Part shown: in pieces, positions 18,312-25,941 of the stretch
Position numbering within the stretch: the first letter of the stretch is position 1
Layout: every line of letters starts with the position of its first letter
DNA from: Streptomyces sclerotialus
GTDB taxonomy: Bacteria; Actinomycetota; Actinomycetes; Streptomycetales; Streptomycetaceae
Length of the DNA stretch: 64,000 nt
Reading direction: 5' to 3'
NCBI RefSeq assembly: GCF_040907265.1
Contig: NZ_JBFOHP010000002.1
Coordinates: 2,442,501 to 2,506,500 of the forward strand
Notes under the pieces: model-generated
Databases searched by the model: none
What the model saw: the letters and a program-made list of their open reading frames with translations, nothing else
Told to the model about the DNA's origin: nothing
Position numbers and translations under genes: made by a program

Positions 18312-18965
18312 ATGGACAGCTCCAACACGCGTCGTGAGGCGACCCGGCGCAAGCTCTTCGAGGCCGCGGTGACGCTCATCGCCGAACAGGGTTTCTCCTC
18401 CACCACGGTGGACGAGATCGCCGAGCGGGCGGGCGTCGCGAAGGGCACCGTCTACTACAACTTCGCCAGCAAGAACGTCCTCTTCGAAGAGCTGCTGCGG
18501 CACGGTGTGGAGATGCTGGCCGCCTCGCTCCAGAACGCCGCCGACGAGGTGGCGGAGCGCGGCGGGTCACGGGTCGACGCGCTGGACGCGATGATCCACG
18601 CGGGGCTGTACTTCATCTCGCAGTACCCGGCGCTCACCCAGCTCTACGTGGCCGAGCTGTGGCGCACGAACCGCACGTGGAACACCACGCTGATGATGGT
18701 GCGGGAACGGGCCGTCTCCGTGGTCGCCGGGGTCATCCGGGAGGCGGTGGCCGCCGGCGAGCTGAGCGAGGAGATCGACGTCCCGCTGACCGCTTCGGCG
18801 CTCTTCGGGATGGTGCTGGTGGCGGCGCTGGACTGGCAGTCCTTCCAGCCGGACCGGTCGATCGACGACGTGCACGCGGCGCTCTCCCGGCTGCTGCAGG
18901 GGCGGGTGAGCGGCCATCAGGGCGAGAGCGGCGCGGGCGCCGCGGTGCCCCCGGGCCGCCCCTGA
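18312..18965 (+). CDS. TetR/AcrR family transcriptional regulator
   Basis: 217-residue one-component repressor. The N-terminal helix-turn-helix is canonical (TTVDEIAERAGVAKGTVYYNF, about residues 30-50). The C-terminal ligand domain is helical. It lies 122 nt after the YhgE-like gene, so it is probably part of that operon. A perfect palindrome over the operon promoter (15119-15134) is its likely target. Start ATG 18312 lacks a strong SD; a longer frame upstream is unlikely. Confidence 0.9.
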   Translation: MDSSNTRREATRRKLFEAAVTLIAEQGFSSTTVDEIAERAGVAKGTVYYNFASKNVLFEELLRHGVEMLAASLQNAADEVAERGGSRVDALDAMIHAGLYFISQYPALTQLYVAELWRTNRTWNTTLMMVRERAVSVVAGVIREAVAAGELSEEIDVPLTASALFGMVLVAALDWQSFQPDRSIDDVHAALSRLLQGRVSGHQGESGAGAAVPPGRP

Positions 18966-18980
18966 GGATGAGCACCCAGC

Positions 18981-19000
18981 CCTGAGTACACGTACTCAGG
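18981..19000. promoter_or_regulatory. MacR-type binding palindrome (TGAGTACACGTACTCA core)
   Basis: Perfect 20-bp inverted repeat: CCTGAGTAC, AC spacer, GTACTCAGG. The core matches the TGAGTACnnGTACTCA consensus reported for the response regulator MacR of S. coelicolor (from memory). MacR/MacS homologues are encoded at 39.3-41.3 kb in this window. The right arm abuts an AGGAGG sequence and an ATG at 19008. Confidence 0.7.
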
Positions 19001-19007
19001 AGGCGAG

Positions 19008-19505
19008 ATGAGTAGGTACGCGGATGGGCCGCTACCTGCGCGGACGGGAAAGTGGAGACCACGGAGGGGAAGCCGGCGCCGGCACCGCCGACACGGGGCG
19101 GCGGAACGGTGCGGCCTCCCCGACGTGGCAGGGGGAGCCACGGGGGACAACGGGGCTCCACGGGGGAGCCACGGGGGAACGGGGCTCCACGCTCCACGGG
19201 GGAGCACGGGGTTCTCCGGGGAAACCCGGGGAGTACGGGGGAAGTACGGGGGCTCCGGGGAAACCCGGAGGCAACGGGGGAAGCACGGGGGTTCCGGGGT
19301 AACCCGGAGGAACGGGGGAAGCACGGGGGACGCGCTGTCCTGGTCGGGTCGAAGGGGGAACGATCCGCGCCAGGGCAGCGCGCTTTTTTCGTACCCGGAC
19401 CCGGCCCGGCTCCCGGCCGGCCGCTCCGGCCCGGCGCGGGAGGGCGCCCGGCGGCGTTGTCAGTGGTCGCCGATAAAGTCACGGACATGGCACGGATTGC
19501 GGTGA
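19008..19505 (+). CDS. Doubtful 165-codon reading frame behind the MacR box
   Basis: The ATG at 19008 has a good AGGAGG 5 nt upstream, immediately after the MacR-type palindrome, which looks like a real gene start. The protein it would make is Gly/Arg-rich, runs through the 39-bp tandem repeat and uses codons rare in this genome (AGT, AGG, CTA, AGA, CCT). It overlaps the next gene start. No domain, signal peptide or lipobox is visible. It may be the remnant of a MacR target whose body has been replaced by repeats, or it may not be a gene. Confidence 0.2.
   Translation: MSRYADGPLPARTGKWRPRRGSRRRHRRHGAAERCGLPDVAGGATGDNGAPRGSHGGTGLHAPRGSTGFSGETRGVRGKYGGSGETRRQRGKHGGSGVTRRNGGSTGDALSWSGRRGNDPRQGSALFSYPDPARLPAGRSGPAREGARRRCQWSPIKSRTWHGLR
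19215..19331. repeat. 39-bp G-rich tandem repeat, three copies
   Basis: Units start at 19215, 19254 and 19293, each beginning TCCGGGG(A/T)AACCCGG and containing ACGGGGGAAG(T/C)ACGGGG. The surrounding 19130-19330 segment has many runs of four or five G on the plus strand. 39 bp is 13 codons, so all frames stay open and read as Gly-rich, collagen-like peptide. The stretch 18966-19486 otherwise contains only the MacR-type palindrome and the doubtful frame. Confidence 0.8.
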
Positions 19506-21028
19506 TCGGCGCCGGGACGGGCGCGATGGCGGCCGCCGCCCGGCTGGCCGTCGCGGGCCACCGGGTGGCGGTGTGGGAGCGCGGCGAGACGTACGGCGGC
19601 TCGCTGCGGCGGTTCGAGCGCGCAGGTTTCGGCTTCGACACCGGTCCCGGGCTGCTGCATCTCCCGGCCGTGCAGCGCGACCTGTTCGTCAAGACCGGCC
19701 GCGAGCCCCTGGAGAAGCTCGTGGACCTGGTGCAGGTCGACCCGGCGAGCCGCCATGTCTTCCCCGACGGCACGGACGCCGCCCTGCCCAACGCCTCGCG
19801 GGCCGGGGTCACCGAGGCGCTGGACCGCGCCCTGGGCGCGGGTGCCGGCGAGCGCTGGAGCGAGCTGCTCGGCCGCGCGCGGGAGGCCTGGGACCGGACC
19901 AGGCGGCCGCTGCTGGAGGAGCCGCTGTGGCCGGACTGGCAGGTGCTGGGGCGCGAGCCGTATCCGGCCGTGGGCCGCAAGGGCCTGCTCAAGCGGCGCC
20001 CGGCGCGCACCCTCGCCGAGGTCGCGGCCCTGGAGCTGAAGGACCCCCGGCTGGTCGCGCTGCTGGAGAGCCACGCCCTGGCGTACGGCTTCGACCCGCG
20101 TACCGCCCCCGCGAGCGCCACGATCCTGCCGTACATGGAGCAGACCTTCGGTACGTGGTACGTCGGCGGCGGGATGCGCGCGCTGGCCACCGCGCTGTAC
20201 GAGCGGTGCCTGACCCGCAAGGTGGAGTTCACCTTCGGTGCCGAGGTGCGGCGGCTGGTGTGCAAGGACGGCCGGGCGGCCGGGATCGAGCTGGCCGACG
20301 GGCGGGTCGAGGACGCCGACGTGGTGGTCGCGGGCGTCGACCCGTGGACGCTGGCCGGGCTGACCGGCGACTCCGCCGACACCGCCGGACAGGTCCGCGG
20401 CGAAGGTGACGTGCTGCCGCCGGCGGCGCCGCCGAGCGGGCGGTTCAGCGTGCTGCTGGCGCTGCGCGGCGGCCGTCCGGCGGACGCGGCGCACCGTACG
20501 GTCGTGCACGCGGCGGACCGGGAGGCGGAGCTGACGGCCGTCTTCGGGGGCGGCGGCCTGCCGCAGTCGCCGACGGTGACGGTGCTGCGCCCCGACGACC
20601 CGGCCCAGCGGCCCGATGACGGCCATGAGGCGGTGACGCTGACGGTCACGGTCCCGGCGCATGCGGAGGGCGGTGCCGGGGGCGTCGACTGGACGGCTGA
20701 CGGCGTGGCCGAGGCGTTCGCGGACCGGGTGGTCGCGGCGGCCGGCGCCGCGGTGCCGGAGCTGCGGGAGCGGATCCTGTGGCGCGAGATACGGACGCCG
20801 GCGGACACGGCCGCCGATACGGGCGCGGCGGGCGGCGCGGTGCCGGGCCCGGCGCTGGCCGGGCTGGACGGCCGCGCCCTGGTACCGGGCAATCGCACGC
20901 GGATACCGGGTCTGTACACGGCCGGCGGCTGGTCCCACCCCGGCGGCGGCCTGGCCCATGCGGGCATGTCCGGCGCGCTGGTGGCGGGTCTCGTCGTCAA
21001 CGGGGACGACTGGCGCGGCTCGCAGTAG
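19487..21028 (+). CDS. Phytoene desaturase-like FAD-dependent oxidoreductase
   Basis: 513-residue amine-oxidase/phytoene-desaturase superfamily flavoprotein. It has an N-terminal dinucleotide motif VIGAGTGAMAAAARLA (about residues 5-20), YGGSLRR, and the C-terminal family block IPGLYTAGGWSHPGGGLAHAGMSGAL. No other carotenoid genes are nearby, so a carotenoid role should not be assumed. The ATG at 19487 has no SD. A TAAAGT element ends 7 nt before it, consistent with a leaderless transcript. Confidence 0.88.
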   Translation: MARIAVIGAGTGAMAAAARLAVAGHRVAVWERGETYGGSLRRFERAGFGFDTGPGLLHLPAVQRDLFVKTGREPLEKLVDLVQVDPASRHVFPDGTDAALPNASRAGVTEALDRALGAGAGERWSELLGRAREAWDRTRRPLLEEPLWPDWQVLGREPYPAVGRKGLLKRRPARTLAEVAALELKDPRLVALLESHALAYGFDPRTAPASATILPYMEQTFGTWYVGGGMRALATALYERCLTRKVEFTFGAEVRRLVCKDGRAAGIELADGRVEDADVVVAGVDPWTLAGLTGDSADTAGQVRGEGDVLPPAAPPSGRFSVLLALRGGRPADAAHRTVVHAADREAELTAVFGGGGLPQSPTVTVLRPDDPAQRPDDGHEAVTLTVTVPAHAEGGAGGVDWTADGVAEAFADRVVAAAGAAVPELRERILWREIRTPADTAADTGAAGGAVPGPALAGLDGRALVPGNRTRIPGLYTAGGWSHPGGGLAHAGMSGALVAGLVVNGDDWRGSQ

Positions 21029-21108
21029 CGCGGGGCGGTGCGTTCGCCCGGCCGGACGGCGCTCCGGGCTCGGAGCGTCCCCCGGTGACGGCCCGATGAC
21101 GCAGGGCC

Positions 21109-22137
21109 TCAGTACCGGTACTGCTCGTCGTACCCCTGCTGCGGGTAGCCGTAGCCCTGGTGCTCGGGCTGGTGTCCGGGCTGGTACGGGGGCTGTTCGC
21201 CGGCGCCCGCACGCTGCTGGGGGACCCAGACGCCGCCGGGCGGGGTCTCCGGGCCCGCGCCGTAGTACTGCTCGTCGTAGCCCCCGCCGTACTGCGGCGG
21301 GACCTGACCGCCGTGACCGTACGGGTCGTGCCCGCCGTAGGGGTCGGCGGGCGCGTACGGGCCGCCCTGCGCGTAGGGGTCGTACGGGTCCTGGCCCGCG
21401 TACGGATCGGCGTAGCCCCCCGGGGCGCCGTGCCCGTGACCGCCGTACGGATCGGCATAGCCGTCGTGGGCGGCGGCGGGCTCGTAGTAGCCGCCGCCGT
21501 ACGGGTCCTGCGGGTGCTGACCGGGCCGGGCGTCGGTGCTGTATATGCCGTACTGGCCGGTCTCGTCGGGCATCGGCTCCGGGGCGTAGACCGGCGCGGC
21601 CTGGGTGGCGTCCGGGGCGTAGGGGGCGGCGTAGCCGTCCGGGCGGGCGTCGTAGGCGTCGGCGTAGGGGGCCGCGGCCGCGTCGGGCGCGTAGCCCGCG
21701 GGACCGCCGAAGCCGCCCTGCTCGGCGTGGTCGTCGGCGTCGTGGCCGTAGACCGCTCCGCCCTCCTGCGGGCCGTGGCCGACGTCCTCCGGGACCGGCC
21801 CCGGCCCGGTGGCCCCGGCAGCCTCGGCGGCCGCTCCGGCGGACCGGCTGCCGCCGCGCCGGCGGCGGCTCACCCTGGGTCTGCCGGCGGCGAGCGCCCA
21901 GCCCATCGTGAAGCCGCGGCGGAAGGAGAGCGTGACGTAGGTCTGGCCCACGGCGAAGGCCGCCGCGCCGATCGCGATGACCACGATCGACGGCAGGACC
22001 ACGCCGACGACGACGCCGAGGAAGCCGCAGAAGGCCAGCAGTCGCCAGCGCAGCCGGGCCTTGTACTGGAGCAGTACCTCGCTCAGCAGCCAGAGCGCCA
22101 CGATGCCGAACGCGATGTAGAGGATCGTCCAGCCCAT
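21109..22137 (-). CDS. Membrane protein with long Tyr/Gly/Pro-rich low-complexity tail
   Basis: 342 residues. The first 80 hold three hydrophobic segments (about residues 3-23, 30-50, 48-68), followed by a basic patch (RRRRGG). About 230 residues of low-complexity sequence follow, dominated by Tyr, Gly, Pro, Asp and Gln with units such as ADPYGG, DPYG, YAAPYAP and PQQGYDEQY. The tail is predicted to be disordered. I recognise no characterised family. It lies 33 nt before metF on the same strand, so co-transcription with metF is likely. Confidence 0.8.
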   Translation of the reverse strand: MGWTILYIAFGIVALWLLSEVLLQYKARLRWRLLAFCGFLGVVVGVVLPSIVVIAIGAAAFAVGQTYVTLSFRRGFTMGWALAAGRPRVSRRRRGGSRSAGAAAEAAGATGPGPVPEDVGHGPQEGGAVYGHDADDHAEQGGFGGPAGYAPDAAAAPYADAYDARPDGYAAPYAPDATQAAPVYAPEPMPDETGQYGIYSTDARPGQHPQDPYGGGYYEPAAAHDGYADPYGGHGHGAPGGYADPYAGQDPYDPYAQGGPYAPADPYGGHDPYGHGGQVPPQYGGGYDEQYYGAGPETPPGGVWVPQQRAGAGEQPPYQPGHQPEHQGYGYPQQGYDEQYRY

Positions 22138-22170
22138 GTACGCCCCTGTTCCGCCGCTGCGGGCACGTGG

Positions 22171-23088
22171 TCAGGTCTGCTGGTGCAGACCCAGATTCTC
22201 GTAGATTTCCAGCGTCGCCGTGGAGTGGTTCAGGGTAATGAAGTGCAACCCGGGAATGTCCTCGGCGGTCAAGCGTGCACACAGCTCCGTGGCGTACTCG
22301 ATGCCAATGGAGCGTACCGCCGCGGGATCGTCCTTGACGGCAAGGATGCGTTCCGCCAGCTCGGGCGGGAATGCCGCATTGCTGAGCTGGGCGAACCGCT
22401 CGATCTGCCGGACGTTCGTGACCGGCATGATCTCCGGGATGATCGGCGTTTCGCAACCGGCGGCGGCCACCCGGTCACGAAGGCGCAGATAGTCCTCCGG
22501 GTAGAAGAACATCTGGGTGATCGCGAAGTCGGCGCCCGCACGGCACTTGTCCACGAAGTGCCGGATGTCGGTGTCCCAGTCGGTGGAGCGGGGGTGCATC
22601 TCGGGGAAGGCGGCGACGCCCACGCAGAAGTCGCCGGACTCCTTGATCAGGCGGACCAGGTCGGCGGCGTACGCGATGCCTTCGGGATGCCGTACCCACT
22701 CGCCCATCGGGTCGCCGGGCGGGTCGCCGCGCAGCGCGAGCATGTTGCGGATGCCGGCGTCGGCGTACTGGCCGATGATGTTCCGCAGGTCGGCGACGGA
22801 GTGGTTGACCGCGGTCAGGTGGGCGACCGGGGTGAGCGTGGTGTCCGTGGCGATCCGCTCGGTCGCGCGGACGGTGCCCTCACGGGAGGTGCCGCCGGCG
22901 CCGTACGTCACCGACACGAAGGTCGGCGCGACGGCCTCGATCCGGCGAATGGCCTTCCACAGGGTCCGCTCGCCCTTCTCGGTCTTGGGGGCGGCGAACT
23001 CGAACGAATAGGACCGCTTGCCCGAGGCGAGCAGTTCGCGCACCGTGCGCGCGCGGTCAGTCCTGGTGGAAGGGGTACCTAGGGCCAT
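22171..23088 (-). CDS. metF: Methylenetetrahydrofolate reductase
   Basis: 305-residue flavoprotein that reduces 5,10-methylene-THF to 5-methyl-THF for methionine synthesis. Family blocks are [53 protein letters not shown] and [10 protein letters not shown]. The catalytic Glu is in SFEFAAPK. Length matches bacterial MetF. The ATG at 23088 has a weak SD. No riboswitch was recognised in the 179-nt upstream region. The class V aminotransferase at 59.5 kb, under SAM control, is the other sulfur/one-carbon-linked gene in this window. Confidence 0.95.
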   Translation of the reverse strand: MALGTPSTRTDRARTVRELLASGKRSYSFEFAAPKTEKGERTLWKAIRRIEAVAPTFVSVTYGAGGTSREGTVRATERIATDTTLTPVAHLTAVNHSVADLRNIIGQYADAGIRNMLALRGDPPGDPMGEWVRHPEGIAYAADLVRLIKESGDFCVGVAAFPEMHPRSTDWDTDIRHFVDKCRAGADFAITQMFFYPEDYLRLRDRVAAAGCETPIIPEIMPVTNVRQIERFAQLSNAAFPPELAERILAVKDDPAAVRSIGIEYATELCARLTAEDIPGLHFITLNHSTATLEIYENLGLHQQT

Positions 23089-23267
23089 ACCGGCAGGTTA
23101 ACCACCGGCCTGGCAGGCCCCCAACCACACCCGGCGTTATGCCCTGGTTTGCCGGGATCCTGTTCACCAGTCGGACACTTCACGTCAGACCACTGCTCAC
23201 CGCGCGGGCACGTCACTCCTCAGGATCTGCGCACCGCGCGGAGCACGTCCGCCCCTGGGGGACCGCG

Positions 23268-23918
23268 TCACGCCTCGTACGTGCGGATCCGCTTCGCCAG
23301 CTCGGCGGCGGCCGCTCCCGGGTCCGCTGCCTCGGTGATCGCGCGGACCACCACGACCCGGCGGGCGCCGGCCGCCAGCACCTCGTCCAGATTGCCCGCG
23401 TCGATGCCGCCGATCGCGAACCACGGGCGCGCGGGGTCCTGCGCCGCGGCGTACCGCACGAGATCCAGGCCGGGGGCGTGCCGTCCGGGCTTGGTGGGGG
23501 TGGGCCAGCAGGGGCCCGTGCAGAAGTAGTCCACGCCCGGCTCGGTGAGGGCGGCGTCCACCTCCGCCTCGGCGTGCGTGGACCGGCCTATCAGGACGTC
23601 GTCGCCGAGGATGGCGCGCGCCGCGGGGACCGGCAGGTCGCCCTGTCCGAGGTGGAGCACGTCGGAGCCGATGGCGTGCGCGACGTCCGCGCGGTCGTTG
23701 ACCGCGAGCAGCTTGCCGTGCCGCCGGCAGGCGTCGGCGAAGACCTCCAGGTGGGCCAGCTCCTCGCCGGCCTCCATGCCCTTGTCGCGCAGCTGCACGA
23801 TGTCCACGCCCGAGGAGAGCACGGCGTCCAGGAACTGCGGCAGATCGCCCTGCTCCTTGCGGGCCCCCGTGCAGAGGTAGAGCCGGGCGTCGGACAGCGC
23901 CTGTCGTGCGGTGCTCAT
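23268..23918 (-). CDS. thiE: Thiamine phosphate synthase
   Basis: 216-residue TIM barrel that joins HMP-pyrophosphate with thiazole phosphate to give thiamine phosphate. Motifs are [54 protein letters not shown] and AIGGID. It is separated from thiOSG, which lie about 2 kb away on the opposite strand under a TPP riboswitch. No TPP riboswitch was seen directly upstream of thiE. Confidence 0.95.
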   Translation of the reverse strand: MSTARQALSDARLYLCTGARKEQGDLPQFLDAVLSSGVDIVQLRDKGMEAGEELAHLEVFADACRRHGKLLAVNDRADVAHAIGSDVLHLGQGDLPVPAARAILGDDVLIGRSTHAEAEVDAALTEPGVDYFCTGPCWPTPTKPGRHAPGLDLVRYAAAQDPARPWFAIGGIDAGNLDEVLAAGARRVVVVRAITEAADPGAAAAELAKRIRTYEA

Positions 23919-23935
23919 CGGTGTTCCCCCAGTCC

Positions 23936-23970
23936 GGGCGTACGGACCGGACCTGCCGGCCCGTACGCCC
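23936..23970 (-). terminator. Hairpin between Rv2175c-like gene and thiE
   Basis: 10-bp perfect stem GGGCGTACGG (23936-23945) with CCGTACGCCC (23961-23970), 15-nt loop. It follows the stop of the upstream minus-strand gene and precedes thiE. Confidence 0.45.
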
Positions 23971-23998
23971 TGCGGTTACGGCAGTGGTGACGGGTGTG

Positions 23999-24364
23999 TC
24001 AGACGGCGAGCGCCTGTGCCCGGCGCTTCACCTCCGTGCCGCGATTCTCGCGCAGCGCCTGCGCCGGTGTACCCGGCAGGGTCTCATCGGCGGTGAACAG
24101 CCACTCCAGCATCTCTTCGTCGGTGAAGCCGTCGTCCCGGAGGAGCGTCAGCGTCCCCACCAGGCCCTTGACGACCTTCCCGTCCTTGATGAACTCGGCC
24201 GGCACATGCAGGGCCCTGTTCTCACCGCGGCGCACCGCGATCAGCTGGCCCTCCTTGACCAGCTGCCGGACCCGCGTCACCTCGACGCCGAACGCCTCGG
24301 CGATGTCGGGGAGGGTGAGCCAGGCGGGAATCAGTCCATCGATCTTTGCGTCAATCTCGGTCAC
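23999..24364 (-). CDS. Rv2175c family DNA-binding protein
   Basis: 121-residue protein of the actinobacterial Rv2175c family, which has a winged-helix-like N-terminal DNA-binding domain (LTLPDIAEAFGVEVTRVRQLVKEGQL, about residues 17-42) and a short C-terminal helical domain (FTDEEMLEWLFT). In M. tuberculosis the family member is a substrate of a Ser/Thr protein kinase, and this window also encodes a PASTA kinase at 28.3 kb. The GTG at 24364 matches the family start; the frame extends 24 codons upstream without similarity. Confidence 0.85.
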   Translation of the reverse strand: MTEIDAKIDGLIPAWLTLPDIAEAFGVEVTRVRQLVKEGQLIAVRRGENRALHVPAEFIKDGKVVKGLVGTLTLLRDDGFTDEEMLEWLFTADETLPGTPAQALRENRGTEVKRRAQALAV

Positions 24365-24454
24365 ACCCCAAGCGTGCCATCCCCCACTGACAGTCGGTAG
24401 CCGGGCATCGCCATCAGTGCTCACCACCGGCCACACCCGACGGCCGGCCGACCG

Positions 24455-25702
24455 CTAGGCCCCTGGCAGCACAGCCGATTTCAGCGGTACCGAGGCGTCG
24501 GCGGCGCGCGTCCGGTCGAGCAGGGCGCCGCGTTCGATGAGCTTGCGTCCCTGCGCCAGATCGCGGGGCCGCCCCACGGCCAGCAGCGCCACCAGCGCGC
24601 CCTCCCGGAGCCACAGCGCCGTCCACGCCGCGCTCTGCGGGTCACCGCGCCAGATCAGCTCGTCGGCGACCGGGCTGTACCCGGCGCACTGCACGAACCG
24701 GCCGAACTGCTCCGACCAGAAGTACGGCACGGGGTCGTACACCGTGCCCTCCGCCTCGCACCGGGCGATGTTCGCGGCGACCGTGCGCGGTCCCTGGAGC
24801 GCGTTGTCCCAGTGGTGCACCAGCAGGCGGCGCCCGTAGCGCGCGGACGGGAAGGAGGCGCAGTCGCCGACCGCGTACACATCGGGCGCCGAGGCGCGCA
24901 GCCGCTCGTCGGCCCGTACGGAGCGGTCCTCGCACAGCTCGACACCGGAGCCGGCCAGCCAGTCCGTGGCGCACCGGGAGCCGATGCCGATCACCACGGC
25001 GTCGGCGGGCAGCGACGTGCCGTCGGCGAGCAGGACAGCGCCCTCCTCGACGGCGGCGACCCGGGTGCCGGTACGGAGCGTGGCGCCCGCGTCGGCGTAC
25101 CAGCGGGCCATGTGGGCGGCGACCTCTTCGGGCAGCGCACCGGCCAGCGGGCGGTCCGCCGCCTCCACGACGGTGACCTCGCACCCGGCCTCACGGGCCG
25201 CGGTGGCGAACTCCGCGCCGATCCAGCCGGCGCCGACCACCACGACGCGCTTCTGCGCCGCGAGCACCGGACGCAGCCGCTCGGCGTCGTCCAGGGTGCG
25301 CAGTACGTGGACGCCCGGTACGCCCTCGCTGCCGGGCAGGGTGACCGCCTCGGCGCCGGTGGCGACGACCAGGCGGTCGTACGGCACCGGGCCGGTGTTC
25401 GTCAGCACCTCGTGGGCGTCGGCGTCGAGTCCGGTGACCCGCCGGCCGAGCTCCAGGTCGATGCCGAGGGAGGCGAAGTCGACGTCGAAGGCCGAGCCGT
25501 CCGCCTTGCCGAGCAGCACCGCCTTGGAGAGCGGCGGCCGGTCGTAGGGCCGGTGCGGTTCGGCGCCGAGCAGGGTGATCGTGCCGCGCCAGCCCTGTTC
25601 GCGCAGGGCAACGGCGGTCTGCACGCCCGCCATGCCCGCGCCGGCGACGACGACGCGGCGCGAGCGGTCGGGGGTCCGCGAGTACTTGCTCTGCTGGCTC
25701 AC
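24455..25702 (-). CDS. NAD(P)/FAD-dependent oxidoreductase, ferredoxin-reductase type
   Basis: 415-residue two-dinucleotide-fold flavoprotein resembling rhodocoxin/putidaredoxin reductases. The FAD motif is VVVAGAGMAGVQTAVALR (about residues 18-35), the NAD motif is VVVVGAGWIGAEFATAAREAG (about 148-168), and DVYAVGDCASF is the second FAD motif. PPLSKAVL and FWSEQFG are typical of the family. No ferredoxin or P450 gene is adjacent, so its electron acceptor is unknown. It is divergent from the TPP riboswitch-thiO unit. Confidence 0.9.
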   Translation of the reverse strand: MSQQSKYSRTPDRSRRVVVAGAGMAGVQTAVALREQGWRGTITLLGAEPHRPYDRPPLSKAVLLGKADGSAFDVDFASLGIDLELGRRVTGLDADAHEVLTNTGPVPYDRLVVATGAEAVTLPGSEGVPGVHVLRTLDDAERLRPVLAAQKRVVVVGAGWIGAEFATAAREAGCEVTVVEAADRPLAGALPEEVAAHMARWYADAGATLRTGTRVAAVEEGAVLLADGTSLPADAVVIGIGSRCATDWLAGSGVELCEDRSVRADERLRASAPDVYAVGDCASFPSARYGRRLLVHHWDNALQGPRTVAANIARCEAEGTVYDPVPYFWSEQFGRFVQCAGYSPVADELIWRGDPQSAAWTALWLREGALVALLAVGRPRDLAQGRKLIERGALLDRTRAADASVPLKSAVLPGA

Positions 25703-25838
25703 TCGATCACTCTAGGACGCGGCCCTTCCGGGGGCTGAGCACCGCGCGACGAGATCTCTGACACAGGGTCACGGTCCGGCCGCGCAGAGCACCCTTACGG
25801 CGCCTCGGGCACGCGTACTACTCTGACGGCACTTGTAC

Positions 25839-25933
25839 TCGCGGGAGCCCGGACGCACCGGGCTGAGAGGGAGGCTGCGGCGGCCTCCGACCGTACGAAC
25901 CTGATCCGGGTCATGCCGGCGAAGGGAGGGGCT
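25839..25933 (+). ncRNA. TPP riboswitch (THI element)
   Basis: Carries the conserved CUGAGA (from 25863), the second conserved segment GAACCTGATCCGGGTCATGCCGGCGAAGG (from 25898), and a variable stem of GGAGGC/GCCTCC between them. It lies directly before thiO. Its 3' end contains the likely thiO ribosome-binding site (GGGAGGGG), which points to translational control by thiamine pyrophosphate. Confidence 0.95.
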
Positions 25934-25941
25934 GGACACCT

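Noticed and set aside
19052..19486. Collagen-like Gly-X-Y protein N-terminal to the flavoprotein
   Set aside because: The 39-bp repeat length is a multiple of three, so every frame looks Gly-rich. The flavoprotein start at 19487 coincides with the dinucleotide-binding fold, and the upstream frame has no supported start.
19487..21028. Carotenoid biosynthesis cluster
   Set aside because: Only one phytoene-desaturase-like gene is present, without crtE, crtB or cyclase genes nearby.
19460..22456. Open minus-strand frame of 998 codons (and a 755-codon frame 18733-21000)
   Set aside because: Opposite to the phytoene-desaturase-like gene and crossing two other genes in the wrong frame; codon third positions are not GC-biased as expected for this genome.
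23089..23267. Riboswitch upstream of metF
   Set aside because: I looked for SAM, SAH and cobalamin riboswitch signatures in the 179-nt leader and recognised none, only generic GC-rich hairpins.
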